From Microbacterium hydrocarbonoxydans (GTDB lineage: Bacteria > Actinomycetota > Actinomycetes > Actinomycetales > Microbacteriaceae), in NCBI RefSeq assembly GCF_900105205.1, contig NZ_FNSQ01000005.1:3162001-3226000 (forward strand): a DNA stretch of 64,000 nucleotides, given 5' to 3'. The notes under the pieces were generated by a model, which had not been told where the DNA came from, searched no databases, and was given only the letters and a program-made list of their open reading frames with translations. A program made the translations under genes and the position numbers. This document shows positions 20,769 to 28,852 of the stretch, in pieces. Within the stretch, counting starts at the first letter, position 1. Each line of letters begins with the position of its first letter.

Positions 20769-21755
20769 CTACCGCGCGGTGAACACGATCCGCCCGCCGG
20801 CGCGGGCAGCCGAGCACCCCGGCAGGTCGATCGGCCCCTGACCCGACCAGTCCGTCACGAGCCTCGCCACCTCCAGCGTCTGCAGCCGGGTGAGGCTCAC
20901 GCCGAACTCGCTGTCGACCACGAGGCGGATGATCCGGTTGCGCAGTGCCGCGGGGTTGGCCGCGAGGGCTGCAACGCTCACCGAGATCCCGGCCTCCGCA
21001 TGCTCGACGATGTCCTCGATCGTCTCGTGGATCATCTCGTCGAACGCCTCGGCGTCCTCGCGCAGCTGTTCGGCAGTGCGGACGAGCGCCTCGGCGATGC
21101 CGGGACCGAGCTCGGACTCCAGCACCGGCAGCACCCGCTCGCGCACTCGCACCCTGGCGAACCTGTCGTCGGTGTTGTGCGGGTCGTCCCAGACCTCGAT
21201 CCCGGATGCCGCGCAGAACGCCCGCGTCGTCGCGCGACGCACGCCCAGGAGCGGGCGCACCCAGCGGAGGCCGTCGTCGTCGGTGCGCGTAGCCGCCATG
21301 CCCTGCAGGCTCGCGGCTCCGGAGCCGCGGGCGAGCCCGAGCAGCACGGTTTCGGCCTGGTCGTCGAGCGTATGACCGAGGAGCACCGCCGAGGCCTTCA
21401 CGTCTGCAGCGGCATCCGCAAGCACCCCGTAGCGCGCCTCACGTGCCGCGGCCTCGGGACCGCCCTCGCCTCCCACGTCGACCCGCACGATCAACGCGCC
21501 CAGGCCGAGCGCGGTTGCCGTCTGCGTAGCGCGCGAGGCGACCTCATCCGACCCGTCCTGCAGCCCGTGATCGACGGTCAGCGTCCCCACACGGATCCCC
21601 CGCTTCGGCGCTTCGAACGCGGTCGCCGCGGCGAGCGCGAGCGAGTCGGCTCCCCCCGAGAGCGCGACGACCACCGTCGAGCCCTCCGGCAGATCGGCGA
21701 GCGCGGTGCGCACGGCCAGGCGGATCTCGGCGATGGCGGGTGAGAGTGAGGGCAC
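20769..21755 (-). CDS. tilS: tRNA(Ile)-lysidine synthetase
   Basis: TilS converts C34 of the CAU-anticodon tRNA-Ile to lysidine so that it reads AUA. The 328 residues begin with the N-type ATP pyrophosphatase domain, with P-loop SGGADS near residues 34-39, then LGHTLDDQAETVLLGLARGSG and RPLLGVRR. A substrate-binding helical domain and a short C-terminal part follow, a common short actinobacterial form. It is divergent from the TMEM175-like gene. Confidence 0.95.
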   Translation of the reverse strand: MPSLSPAIAEIRLAVRTALADLPEGSTVVVALSGGADSLALAAATAFEAPKRGIRVGTLTVDHGLQDGSDEVASRATQTATALGLGALIVRVDVGGEGGPEAAAREARYGVLADAAADVKASAVLLGHTLDDQAETVLLGLARGSGAASLQGMAATRTDDDGLRWVRPLLGVRRATTRAFCAASGIEVWDDPHNTDDRFARVRVRERVLPVLESELGPGIAEALVRTAEQLREDAEAFDEMIHETIEDIVEHAEAGISVSVAALAANPAALRNRIIRLVVDSEFGVSLTRLQTLEVARLVTDWSGQGPIDLPGCSAARAGGRIVFTAR

Positions 21756-21777
21756 ACGCCCACGCTAGCCTGGCGCC

Positions 21778-22437
21778 GTGACTGAACAAGTGCTGAGGTT
21801 CCGGACCGAGCGGTTCAAGGCGTTCGTCGACGCGGTCGTCGCCATCGCGATGACGCTGCTGATCCTGCCCCTGATGGAGTCCGTGTCCGAGGCCGCTGGC
21901 GACAGGCTGACCACTGCCGAGTTCTTCACCGAGCACTCCGGACAGCTGCTGAGCTTCGGGTTGAGCTTCGTTCTCATCGCGACGTTCTGGATGGGCCACC
22001 ATCGTCAGTACCGCGATGTGGAACGGGTCACGGGCCCGCTGCTCTGGATCAACGTCGCCTGGATGGCCACGATCGTCTGGCTGCCGGTGCCCACTGCGAT
22101 GATCGGTCAGATGGACACGGATGCCCTGCAGGCCGTCGTGTACATCGGCACCCTCATCCTCACGCAGGTGACCACGCTGGCCGGCTGGCTGTACCTGCTG
22201 CGCCATCCCGAGCTCACAACCACGCCTGCCGAAGTCGCGCGGGCCGGGGTGATCGGCGACCTCGCGGCGATCATCCTGTTCCTGATCGCGCTGGCCATCG
22301 CCGTGTTCGTCCAGCCCTACGGCTACGCGGGTCTCCTGGTCCTGCTGCTCAGCGGCGTGGTCACCAAGGTGCTCCGGAGGATCGGCGGGCACCGCGCAGG
22401 CGGCGACTCGCCGGGGAGCGCCCCGCGGGTAGGCTAG
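21778..22437 (+). CDS. TMEM175 / DUF1211-like integral membrane protein
   Basis: This is a 219-residue protein with about six membrane helices. TMEM175 relatives are potassium-selective channels. Helix 1 has RFKAFVDAVVAIAMTLLILPL where the canonical bacterial motif is FSDGV...TLL, so the signature Ser and Gly are replaced by Val and Ala. HHRQYRDVERV follows helix 2. The GTG start lies 22 bases from the divergent tilS start. Ion selectivity cannot be judged from this sequence. Confidence 0.75.
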   Translation: MTEQVLRFRTERFKAFVDAVVAIAMTLLILPLMESVSEAAGDRLTTAEFFTEHSGQLLSFGLSFVLIATFWMGHHRQYRDVERVTGPLLWINVAWMATIVWLPVPTAMIGQMDTDALQAVVYIGTLILTQVTTLAGWLYLLRHPELTTTPAEVARAGVIGDLAAIILFLIALAIAVFVQPYGYAGLLVLLLSGVVTKVLRRIGGHRAGGDSPGSAPRVG

Positions 22438-22475
22438 TGCGCGGCATCCACCCGTCTTTTCTGAGGAGCACACGC

Positions 22476-22967
22476 ATGGGCGCACACGACGCCGTCATCG
22501 AGATCCCGCGCGGCAGCCGCGTGAAGTACGAGGTCGACCACGAGACCGGACGAGTGCACCTCGACCGCGTGCTCTACACGACCTTCGGATACCCGGCCGA
22601 CTACGGCTACTTCGACAACACGCTCGGCGAGGACGGCGACCCGCTCGACGTGCTCGTCCTGCTCGACCACGCCATCTACCCGGGCGTGGTCGTCGAGGTC
22701 CGCCCCGTCGCCGTGCTGAAGATGAGCGACGAGGCCGGTGGAGACGACAAGCTCGTCGCCGTCCTGTCGAAGGACCCCCGCTGGGCCCACATCCAGGACA
22801 TCGGCGACATCGCCGAGTACACCAAGAAGGAGATCGCGCACTTCTTCGAGCACTACAAGGACCTCGAGCCCAACAAGTGGGTCAAGGTCGACGAGTGGGG
22901 CGACGCCGCGGAGGCGCAGCGCATCCTCGACGAGGCGATCGTCCGCTTCGGCGAGCAGGGCCACTGA
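22476..22967 (+). CDS. ppa: Inorganic pyrophosphatase
   Basis: The soluble family I enzyme hydrolyses pyrophosphate to phosphate. The 163 residues include the signature GDPLDVLVL with metal-binding Asp residues, YPADYGYFDNTLGEDGDP upstream of it, and KKEIAHFFEHYKDLEPNKWV near the C-terminus. The ATG at 22476 has GAGGAG 8 bases upstream. A strong terminator follows. Confidence 0.97.
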   Translation: MGAHDAVIEIPRGSRVKYEVDHETGRVHLDRVLYTTFGYPADYGYFDNTLGEDGDPLDVLVLLDHAIYPGVVVEVRPVAVLKMSDEAGGDDKLVAVLSKDPRWAHIQDIGDIAEYTKKEIAHFFEHYKDLEPNKWVKVDEWGDAAEAQRILDEAIVRFGEQGH

Positions 22968-22993
22968 CACCTGCCAGCCGGGCCATCGGCCCG

Positions 22994-23040
22994 ACGCACG
23001 AGACCCCCGGTTCCGCTCAGCGGCCGGGGGTCTCGTGCGT
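22994..23040. terminator. Strong bidirectional terminator after ppa
   Basis: A perfect 17-bp inverted repeat (ACGCACGAGACCCCCGG and its complement) surrounds a 13-base loop between convergent ppa and the M23 peptidase gene. Confidence 0.85.
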
Positions 23041-23053
23041 GACGGAAGGATGC

Positions 23054-24421
23054 TCAGACCGAGACGCCCTTGCCCGCCATGAAGTTGATGGGGTTGGTGT
23101 AGCCGCCGTTGATGTAGACCTCGAAGTGGAGGTGGCATCCGAACGACCCGCCGGTGTTCCCCGCGTAGGCGATGACCTGACCGGCCTCGACCCACTGGCC
23201 GCTGCGCACCGCGTAGCCGCCGGGCTTGATGTGCGCGTACCCGGTCGCGATGCCTCCGCCGTGCTGGATGCGGATGTAGTTGCCGTAGCCGCCGTTGTAG
23301 AAAGCGGCATCGACGGTGCCGGAGTGCGCGGCGTAGATCGCCGCCCCGCAGCCGTTGGCGAGGTCGACGCCGTAGTGGTAGCTCGAGGAGCATCCGCCGG
23401 AGTCGCAGATCGGCGTACGAGGACCGTATCCGGAACTGCGGTGGCCGCCGTGCGGGCGCACCCAGCCGCCGCGACCGGGGCTGCCACCACCGCCGCTGCT
23501 GCCGCCGTCGTTGCCTCCGGCGTTGGCTGCGGCCTCTGCGGCTTCCCGACGCTTGCGCTCCTCTTCGGCCTTGCGCACGCCCTCCTTGTAGCTGGCGACC
23601 GTGGTCGCCGTCTTGCTCTTGAGGGCGGCGAGCTGAGCCTCCATGGTGGCGAGGTTCTCGGTCTGCTCGTCGAGAGCGGCCTGGGCGGCATCCGCGGCGG
23701 CCTGGGCCTCGACCATCTTCTGTTCGGCGACCTGCTGCAGGCGGTCGCGCTCGGTGCGCGCGACGACGGCCTGATCGCTCAGCGACTGCGCCGAGTTGCG
23801 GGCGGCGACCGCGTTGTCGTAGACCGACTGGTTGTACTCGAGGAGCTTGTCCATCGTGCCGAGGCGCGAGAGCAACTCGTCGGCGTTGTCGGCGGAGCCG
23901 GCGAAGAACAGCTCGAGCGAGGTGTCGTCCCCGCCGTTCCGGTACAGCTGGGCGGCGACCTGACCGGCCTTGGTGGCCGCCTCGTCGGCGATCGCGGCCT
24001 GCGCGTCGGCCTGCGTCTGCAGCTCCTCGGCGACGCGGATGGCGTCGAAGAACTCCTGCTGGGCGACGTAGTAGGCGTCTGAGGCGATCTGGGCCTGGGC
24101 CTGGGTGTCGGCGACCTTCTGGGTGAGGCTCTGGATGAGCCCCTCGATGCGCTTGACCTCGTTGGCCTTGGCGGCCTCGTTCTTCATGGCGTTCTGGACG
24201 TCGTCCCAGCTCGGGTACGACGCGGCATAGGCGGCGGTCACACCGGAGGTGACACCGAAGGCGCTGAGCGCGACGACGCTGAGAGCACCGAGACTGATGG
24301 CGCTGCGGCGCGTCAGAGAGCCCTTCTGCCAGAAAGCCTTGCTCTCGGCGGGCGTGGGCGCGCAGCCGCAATCGTCGGATGCCGCCGCGGCAGCATCCAG
24401 CGTGGAGTGCTTGTCGTTCAC
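23054..24421 (-). CDS. Secreted coiled-coil M23 family metallopeptidase
   Basis: The protein is predicted to cut peptidoglycan cross-links or to activate amidases outside the cell. It has 455 residues: an ~35-residue N-terminus with a Cys pair (CGC), a TRRSAISLGA twin-arginine-like signal region and one hydrophobic stretch ending AYA; a long coiled coil at about residues 75-300; a Gly/Ser linker; and a C-terminal LytM domain with HYGVDLANG and HLHFEVY zinc ligands. This is the shape of EnvC/RipA-like cell-separation factors. The start is GTG. Confidence 0.9.
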   Translation of the reverse strand: MNDKHSTLDAAAAASDDCGCAPTPAESKAFWQKGSLTRRSAISLGALSVVALSAFGVTSGVTAAYAASYPSWDDVQNAMKNEAAKANEVKRIEGLIQSLTQKVADTQAQAQIASDAYYVAQQEFFDAIRVAEELQTQADAQAAIADEAATKAGQVAAQLYRNGGDDTSLELFFAGSADNADELLSRLGTMDKLLEYNQSVYDNAVAARNSAQSLSDQAVVARTERDRLQQVAEQKMVEAQAAADAAQAALDEQTENLATMEAQLAALKSKTATTVASYKEGVRKAEEERKRREAAEAAANAGGNDGGSSGGGGSPGRGGWVRPHGGHRSSGYGPRTPICDSGGCSSSYHYGVDLANGCGAAIYAAHSGTVDAAFYNGGYGNYIRIQHGGGIATGYAHIKPGGYAVRSGQWVEAGQVIAYAGNTGGSFGCHLHFEVYINGGYTNPINFMAGKGVSV

Positions 24422-24632
24422 ACGGCCCCTTCCGCCGGTTTCACAAATGCCACACTAACAACATCTTTCACATCCGCACCAGGTGGCGGACAGCATCAGC
24501 GAGCACAGCGATACGAGTCCATCGTCCTCCTGAACACGCCCGGGAGGCAGCAGGCTCGCCCTCGATTCGCGTTTTGCTCGGATCTTCCCTTATGCTTGAG
24601 CGTCGGCAAGGAAGTCCCCTGGGACTGACTTC

Positions 24633-24705
24633 GGCCCCATCGTTTAGCGGCCTAGGACGCCGCCCTTTCACGGCGGTAGCACGGGTTCGAATCCCGTTGG
24701 GGTCA
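24633..24705 (+). tRNA. tRNA-Glu (anticodon TTC)
   Basis: The 73-base gene has acceptor pairing GGCCCCA with TGGGGTC, anticodon loop CTTTCAC with TTC, and T-loop TTCGAAT. It is first in a three-tRNA cluster. A possible TATGCT -10 element lies at 24591-24596, but no convincing -35 was found. Confidence 0.97.
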
Positions 24706-24734
24706 CTCCTTCCGATACAATTGAAAACAAGTAT

Positions 24735-24808
24735 GGCCCTGTAGCGCAGTTGGTTAGCGTGCCGCCCTGTCACGGCGGAGGTCGCGGGTTCAAGTCCCGT
24801 CAGGGTCG
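24735..24808 (+). tRNA. tRNA-Asp (anticodon GTC)
   Basis: The 74-base gene has acceptor pairing GGCCCTG with CAGGGTC, anticodon loop CTGTCAC with GTC, and T-loop TTCAAGT. It lies 29 bases after tRNA-Glu and is followed by a terminator hairpin. Confidence 0.97.
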
Positions 24809-24820
24809 CTCTAAGCGACG

Positions 24821-24843
24821 GGCCCTTTTCTTCGAAGAGGGCC
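24821..24843 (+). terminator. Rho-independent terminator after tRNA-Asp
   Basis: A 9-bp stem (GGCCCTTTT with GAAGAGGGCC, one G-T pair) closed by a CTTCG loop is followed by TTTCGTCT. It ends the Glu-Asp transcript before tRNA-Phe. Confidence 0.75.
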
Positions 24844-24877
24844 TTTCGTCTAGATGCGACAGGTTCGCCGGTCGCAC

Positions 24878-24950
24878 GGCTCTGTAGCTCAGTTGGTAGA
24901 GCGCACGACTGAAAATCGTGAGGTCACGGGATCGACGCCCGTCGGAGCCA
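24878..24950 (+). tRNA. tRNA-Phe (anticodon GAA) with A54 in the T-loop
   Basis: The acceptor arms GGCTCTG and CGGAGCC pair, with one T-G pair. The anticodon arm CACGA-CTGAAAA-TCGTG carries GAA. The T-arm is ACGGG-ATCGACG-CCCGT, so position 54 is A instead of the near-universal T. The rest of the cloverleaf is regular. Confidence 0.93.
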
Positions 24951-25269
24951 CAGGGTGATCATTACAGTCACCTTAGGAACCCTCGCCTAGCTTCTACATG
25001 GCGGGGGTTTCCGCTTTTTCTGGCGAGAAGCGTTTCTGAACCGCTCCCCCGGGCCGTCCCGGCCTGACGTTGAGCGAGGATATCTCTCGTCCGCCGTGTG
25101 CGCGCGCGCCGCGAGACCGATGTCCCATCCAGGAGCCCGGCCGGTTCTATGCCGGTCGTCACGCTCCAGTATGTGACTTGAAACGCACACAAGAGGAAGC
25201 GACTGATCGCGCACACTCCTGATGTCGCCGGATCGCGCTACGTCCACCACTCGTCCGAACCGTGCCGCC
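24951..25269. other. Intergenic stretch after the tRNA cluster
   Basis: The first 70 bases hold the tRNA-Phe terminator. From about 25019 to 25269 I see no ORF with coding character, no ribosome site, and no repeat or attachment-site duplicate of the tRNA-Phe 3' end. Short frames on both strands have no recognisable product. Confidence 0.6.
24976..25018 (+). terminator. Terminator after tRNA-Phe
   Basis: An imperfect GC-rich stem (GGAACCCTCGCC against GGCGGGGGTTTCC) closes over about 12 bases and is followed by GCTTTTTC. Confidence 0.65.
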
Positions 25270-25632
25270 TCACCGGCGGTCATACTCGTCTCGCGCAGCG
25301 AGCACCTCTTCAATGTGCCCCTCTGCCCAGCGGCCGAGCGCGGTCAGTGGCTCCCGCAGCGTGAGCCCCAGCGTCGTGAGGTCGTACTCGACTCGCGGGG
25401 GCATCTCGTCATACGCAGTGCGGGTCACGAGGCCGTCGCGCTCCAGGTCGCGGAGAGTGTCCGCGAGCACCTTCGCACTGATCCCCCCGACGCGCTCGCG
25501 GATCGCGCCGAACCGAGCGGGCCCGTCGCTCAGCGCGATCACGATCATCGCCGTCCACTTGTTCGCCACCCGCGCGAGCGACGTCCGGGAGGGGCAGGTG
25601 GGCAGCATCACATTCCAGACCGGATCATCCAT
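25270..25632 (-). CDS. HxlR-family transcriptional regulator
   Basis: This is a 120-residue winged-helix regulator. Members often sense aldehydes, quinones or oxidants through the N-terminal Cys seen here at residue 13 (PTCPSRTSLARV). The recognition region FGAIRERVGGISAKVLADTLRDLERDGLV and the wing PPRVEYDLT are typical. GGGAGG precedes the ATG. It is divergent from an NTF2-like gene, and the 80-bp shared promoter contains a compound palindrome likely to be its operator. Confidence 0.92.
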   Translation of the reverse strand: MDDPVWNVMLPTCPSRTSLARVANKWTAMIVIALSDGPARFGAIRERVGGISAKVLADTLRDLERDGLVTRTAYDEMPPRVEYDLTTLGLTLREPLTALGRWAEGHIEEVLAARDEYDRR

Positions 25633-25648
25633 CGGAACCGCCTCCCTT

Positions 25649-25683
25649 GGTTACGTTGAGGTAACAGGTTACCGAATGTAACC
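25649..25683. promoter_or_regulatory. Compound palindromic operator between the HxlR and NTF2-like genes
   Basis: The layout is GGTTAC, 5 bases, GGTAACAGGTTACC, 4 bases, GTAACC. The central 14 bases form a near-perfect dyad and the outer hexamers are inverted copies, so the whole 35 bp is one imperfect palindrome. It is placed to control both divergent genes. Confidence 0.7.
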
Positions 25684-25712
25684 ATGGGCTCACCACTACC
25701 AAGGAGAGAATC

Positions 25713-26117
25713 ATGACCGACCTCAGTCCAGCCAGCATCGCCCGCACGTACTTCGACGCCCTGGGCCGCGGAGACATCCCGACCGTCATGGCGCAGTTCA
25801 GCCCCGACGTCATCTGGCATCAGCCCGGCACCCATCGCTTCTCCGGCGTGCACACCGGCATCGACGGCGTCGGCGCGCTGCTCGGCGGCATGATGGAGAC
25901 CTCCGCCGGCACCTTCGCGCTCGCCGTCACCGGCCCCGCCATGGTCAACGGGGAGCTCGTCGCCGTTCCCGTGCGGTTCTCCGGCCGACGCTCGGAGACC
26001 TCGATGGACATGGCCGGGGTCGACCTGCTCACCGTGCACGATGGCAAGATCGTCGAGGTGCACCTCTTCTCCGAGGATGCACCCGCGGAGGACGCATTCT
26101 GGGGCCCGCGCGGCTGA
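25713..26117 (+). CDS. NTF2-like (SnoaL-type) protein
   Basis: This is a 134-residue cone-fold protein. It starts with SPASIARTYFDALGRGDIPTVMAQF and continues with PDVIWHQPG and LLTVHDGKIVEVHLFSED, which is the usual NTF2-like/ketosteroid-isomerase-like sequence. A strong AAGGAGA precedes the ATG. Members include small isomerases, cyclases and ligand-binding proteins, and the reaction is not predictable here. The gene is divergent from the HxlR regulator, probably its controller. Confidence 0.85.
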   Translation: MTDLSPASIARTYFDALGRGDIPTVMAQFSPDVIWHQPGTHRFSGVHTGIDGVGALLGGMMETSAGTFALAVTGPAMVNGELVAVPVRFSGRRSETSMDMAGVDLLTVHDGKIVEVHLFSEDAPAEDAFWGPRG

Positions 26118-26186
26118 CGTCGTCAGGGGCGTGCGTCCGCCGCACAGAAGGAGCCACGAGGAGCCGGTCGTCGGCAGTCCGACACC

Positions 26187-26789
26187 TCACACAGCGAGCA
26201 GCGTGCGCACCTGGCCCGCGATCTCCTCGACGACCTCGTCGACCGACAGGTGGACGTTGATCGAGGCGGCCATCGTGAGGAACATGACGGCCGAGACGAT
26301 CCTGGCGCGGGCGCGGGCGACCTCGGGGCCCACGCCGCTCGTGCGCGCGATGACCTCGGCGATGACTTCCTCGGTCTGCGCCGTCAGCGCCAGCGCATCC
26401 CGATGGTGCGGCTCCTCGGGATCCCCGAACACGATCTCCCGCAGGTAGGTCCGTCCGTTGTCGATCTGCTTCCGGTTGCACTCCACGACCGGCCGCACGA
26501 CGGCGAGGACTGCAGCCACCACGTCGTCGATGCCGGCGGCGTCTGCTCTGCCGCGATCGATGGCCTCGGCGTACATCGAGTTCTGCACGAGCAGCAGCAG
26601 CTCGCCCTTCGTCCTGGCGTAGAGGAAGAGCGTGCCGGTGCCGATGTCCGCTCGGTCGGCGACCTCCTGCGTCGTGACGTCGTCGACGCCGCGCGCGGCG
26701 AACAGCTCTCCCGCAGCGGCGGTGATGCGCTCGAGCTTGTCGCGCTTGTTGCGCTCGCGGCGTCCGAGGGGGCTTGCATCGAGCGACAT
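26187..26789 (-). CDS. TetR-family transcriptional regulator
   Basis: The 200-residue protein has an N-terminal helix-turn-helix (RITAAAGELFAARGVDDVTTQEVADRADIGTGTLFLYARTK, about residues 22-62) and an all-helical ligand domain. The start at 26789 has AGGAGG upstream and removes an implausible 26-residue hydrophobic extension. It is divergent from the SDR gene, with an ACTGA/TCAGT dyad between them. Confidence 0.9.
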   Translation of the reverse strand: MSLDASPLGRRERNKRDKLERITAAAGELFAARGVDDVTTQEVADRADIGTGTLFLYARTKGELLLLVQNSMYAEAIDRGRADAAGIDDVVAAVLAVVRPVVECNRKQIDNGRTYLREIVFGDPEEPHHRDALALTAQTEEVIAEVIARTSGVGPEVARARARIVSAVMFLTMAASINVHLSVDEVVEEIAGQVRTLLAV

Positions 26790-26809
26790 CGGTCCTCCTG
26801 GGAACAAAT

Positions 26810-26825
26810 ACTGATCAAGCTCAGT
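26810..26825. promoter_or_regulatory. Candidate TetR operator
   Basis: ACTGATCAAGCTCAGT is a 5-bp inverted repeat with a 6-base spacer, in the region shared by the divergent tetR-like and SDR genes. A second short dyad, ATAGTCACTAT, lies at 26833-26843. Confidence 0.45.
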
Positions 26826-26937
26826 TATGAGAATAGTCACTATCGCGCGAGTGAGAATCGGATTCATTCTTTCACGCGTCCGCCGACCGGACCCGGCCGG
26901 CGGGGCTGCCGAAGTGACTCGACAGAAAGCTCACATC

Positions 26938-27651
26938 ATGCCCGCACTCTCAGGAGCAGTCGTCCTCGTCACCGGCGCGAACGGCGGCATCGGCTCGCAC
27001 TTCGTCCACCAGGCCCTCGCCCGCGGTGCAGCGAAGGTCTACGCCTCCGCCCGCACCCCTCGCGACTGGGATGACGAGCGCATCGTCCCCCTCACGCTCG
27101 ACGTGACCGACCCGGCCTCGATCGCCGCGGCCGCCGCCGCAGCCTCCGACGTCACTGTGCTCATCAACAATGCCGGAGCGTCGGTGTCGAGCCCCGGCAT
27201 CCTCTCGCACACGGACGAAGAGATCCGCTCGAACGTCGAGACCAACTTCCTGGGACCGCTGTTCCTCGCACGCGCGTTCGCCCCCCTCCTGTCCGGGCGC
27301 CCTGGCGCGGCGATCATCGACATCCACTCCGCCCTCAGCTGGTTCGCGGTCGCGGGAATCTACAGCGCGACCAAGGCCGCACTGTGGTCCGCCACGAACT
27401 CGCTGCGCATCGAACTCGCCCCGGCCGGAGTGCACGTCGTCGGCGTGCACGTCGGCTACGTCGATACAGCCATGGCGGCGAACGTCACCGACCCGAAGCT
27501 CGACCCCGCCGCGCTGGTCGCCGCAGTGCTCGACGCGACCGAGGCAGGCGAGTACGAAGTCCTCGCCGACGAGACGTCGATCCAGGTCAAAGCCGCACTG
27601 AGCGCCCCTCTCGAGGCGCTGTACCCTCAGCTCACGCAGAGCGCCCGCTGA
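26938..27651 (+). CDS. Short-chain dehydrogenase/reductase
   Basis: The protein is a 237-residue NAD(P)-dependent oxidoreductase. The cofactor loop VTGANGGIGSHF is at residues 11-22, the NNAG motif is present, and a catalytic triad of Ser (IHSALSWFAV), Tyr (YSATKAAL) and Lys is seen. I chose the ATG at 26938 because the Rossmann fold starts directly after it. The substrate is unknown. Regulation by the divergent TetR protein is inferred from position. Confidence 0.9.
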   Translation: MPALSGAVVLVTGANGGIGSHFVHQALARGAAKVYASARTPRDWDDERIVPLTLDVTDPASIAAAAAAASDVTVLINNAGASVSSPGILSHTDEEIRSNVETNFLGPLFLARAFAPLLSGRPGAAIIDIHSALSWFAVAGIYSATKAALWSATNSLRIELAPAGVHVVGVHVGYVDTAMAANVTDPKLDPAALVAAVLDATEAGEYEVLADETSIQVKAALSAPLEALYPQLTQSAR

Positions 27652-27702
27652 CCGCGAGGCGGCCGATCGGGGCACCACGGCGTCCCGATCGGCCCGCATC
27701 GC

Positions 27703-28698
27703 TCACGGAACGGCGATGACGGCCTTGCCCCGGAACCCTCCCGTCGACAGGGAGTCGAGCGCGGCCACGGTCTCGTCGAACGGGAACACGCGGCCGACGA
27801 CCGGACGGATGCTGCCGCCATCGACGAGGTCGGCGATCCGGCCGAGCTGCTCACCACTGGCGCGCATCCAGAGGAAGGAGTACTCGACCCCGAGCCGCTT
27901 CGCCTGAGAACGGATGCGACGGCTCAGCGCACCGATAGCGAGACGCAGCAGCGGGTTCAGTCCCGCCTCCCTGGCGAACGCAGGCGTCGGCGGGCCCGAG
28001 ATCCCGATCGTCCTGCCGCCGCGGCGCAGGATGCGGAGCGACTTCTCGAGGTTCTCCCCGCCCAGGCTGTCCAGCACCAGATCGTAACCGCCCAGAAGCT
28101 CCTCGAAGTCCTGGGACCGGTAGTCGATGACGTGATCGGCGCCCAGCAGACGGACGAACTCGGCGTTGGCGGCGCTCGCGGTCGTGGCGACCTCGGCACC
28201 GAGGTGCTTCGCGAGCTGGATCGCGATCGAGCCGACACCTCCGGCTCCCGCATGGATGAGCACCTTGTGCCCGGGGCGCACACCTCCGAGCTCGACCAGG
28301 GCCTGCCACGCCGTCAGAGCGACCAGCGGCAACGACCCTGCCTCCTCCATCGAGACAGTGGCGGGCTTGCGAGCGATATCACTCTCGTCGACGGCGATCC
28401 GCTCGGCGAACGCGCCGATGCGGTGGTCGCGCGGACGTGCATAGACCTCGTCGCCGGGCGCGAACCCGCGCACGCCCGCTCCGACCCGGATCACGGTTCC
28501 GGCGAGGTCGTGCCCCAGCGCGGTCGGCAGCCGGTACGGCAGGATGAGCGCGAACTCCCCCTGACTGAGCTTCACGTCGAGCTGGTTCACGCCCGCGGCC
28601 TGCACGCGTACGAGTACGTCGTGCGCACCGACGACCGGCTCCTGCACGTTCACGTCTCGCACGGGCGTCTTGTACTTCGACAGGACGAACGCTCTCAT
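27703..28698 (-). CDS. NADP-dependent quinone-oxidoreductase-like (MDR) enzyme
   Basis: This is a 331-residue zinc-independent medium-chain reductase. It has the GroES-like N-domain (GHDLAGTVIRVGAGV) and the cofactor loop HAGAGGVGSIAIQLAKHLGA near residue 150. It lacks the zinc-binding Cys cluster, as quinone reductases do. Likely role: NADPH reduction of quinones or enones. It is divergent from the GntR gene; a GACTC-N6-GAGTC dyad lies between them. Confidence 0.9.
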   Translation of the reverse strand: MRAFVLSKYKTPVRDVNVQEPVVGAHDVLVRVQAAGVNQLDVKLSQGEFALILPYRLPTALGHDLAGTVIRVGAGVRGFAPGDEVYARPRDHRIGAFAERIAVDESDIARKPATVSMEEAGSLPLVALTAWQALVELGGVRPGHKVLIHAGAGGVGSIAIQLAKHLGAEVATTASAANAEFVRLLGADHVIDYRSQDFEELLGGYDLVLDSLGGENLEKSLRILRRGGRTIGISGPPTPAFAREAGLNPLLRLAIGALSRRIRSQAKRLGVEYSFLWMRASGEQLGRIADLVDGGSIRPVVGRVFPFDETVAALDSLSTGGFRGKAVIAVP

Positions 28699-28734
28699 CG
28701 GTCACCTGCCTTCGGACTGTCGAAAATACGATTG

Positions 28735-28750
28735 GACTCTATTCTGAGTC
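28735..28750. promoter_or_regulatory. Inverted repeat between the oxidoreductase and GntR genes
   Basis: GACTCTATTCTGAGTC is a 5-bp dyad with a 6-base spacer just upstream of the oxidoreductase gene, in the region shared with the divergent regulator. It is a candidate operator. Confidence 0.4.
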
Positions 28751-28852
28751 TAGTCATTTTATTCACCACTCGACCGGAGTTTCATCTGCGGGCTCGAAAG
28801 TTTCATCCCGAGATTCATGCGCTGACATTGAAACCACACCTAAAATGCCGGT

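Noticed and set aside
24951..25269. Integration site of a mobile island at tRNA-Phe
   Set aside because: No integrase and no second copy of the tRNA 3' end was found in the window, and the base composition does not change.
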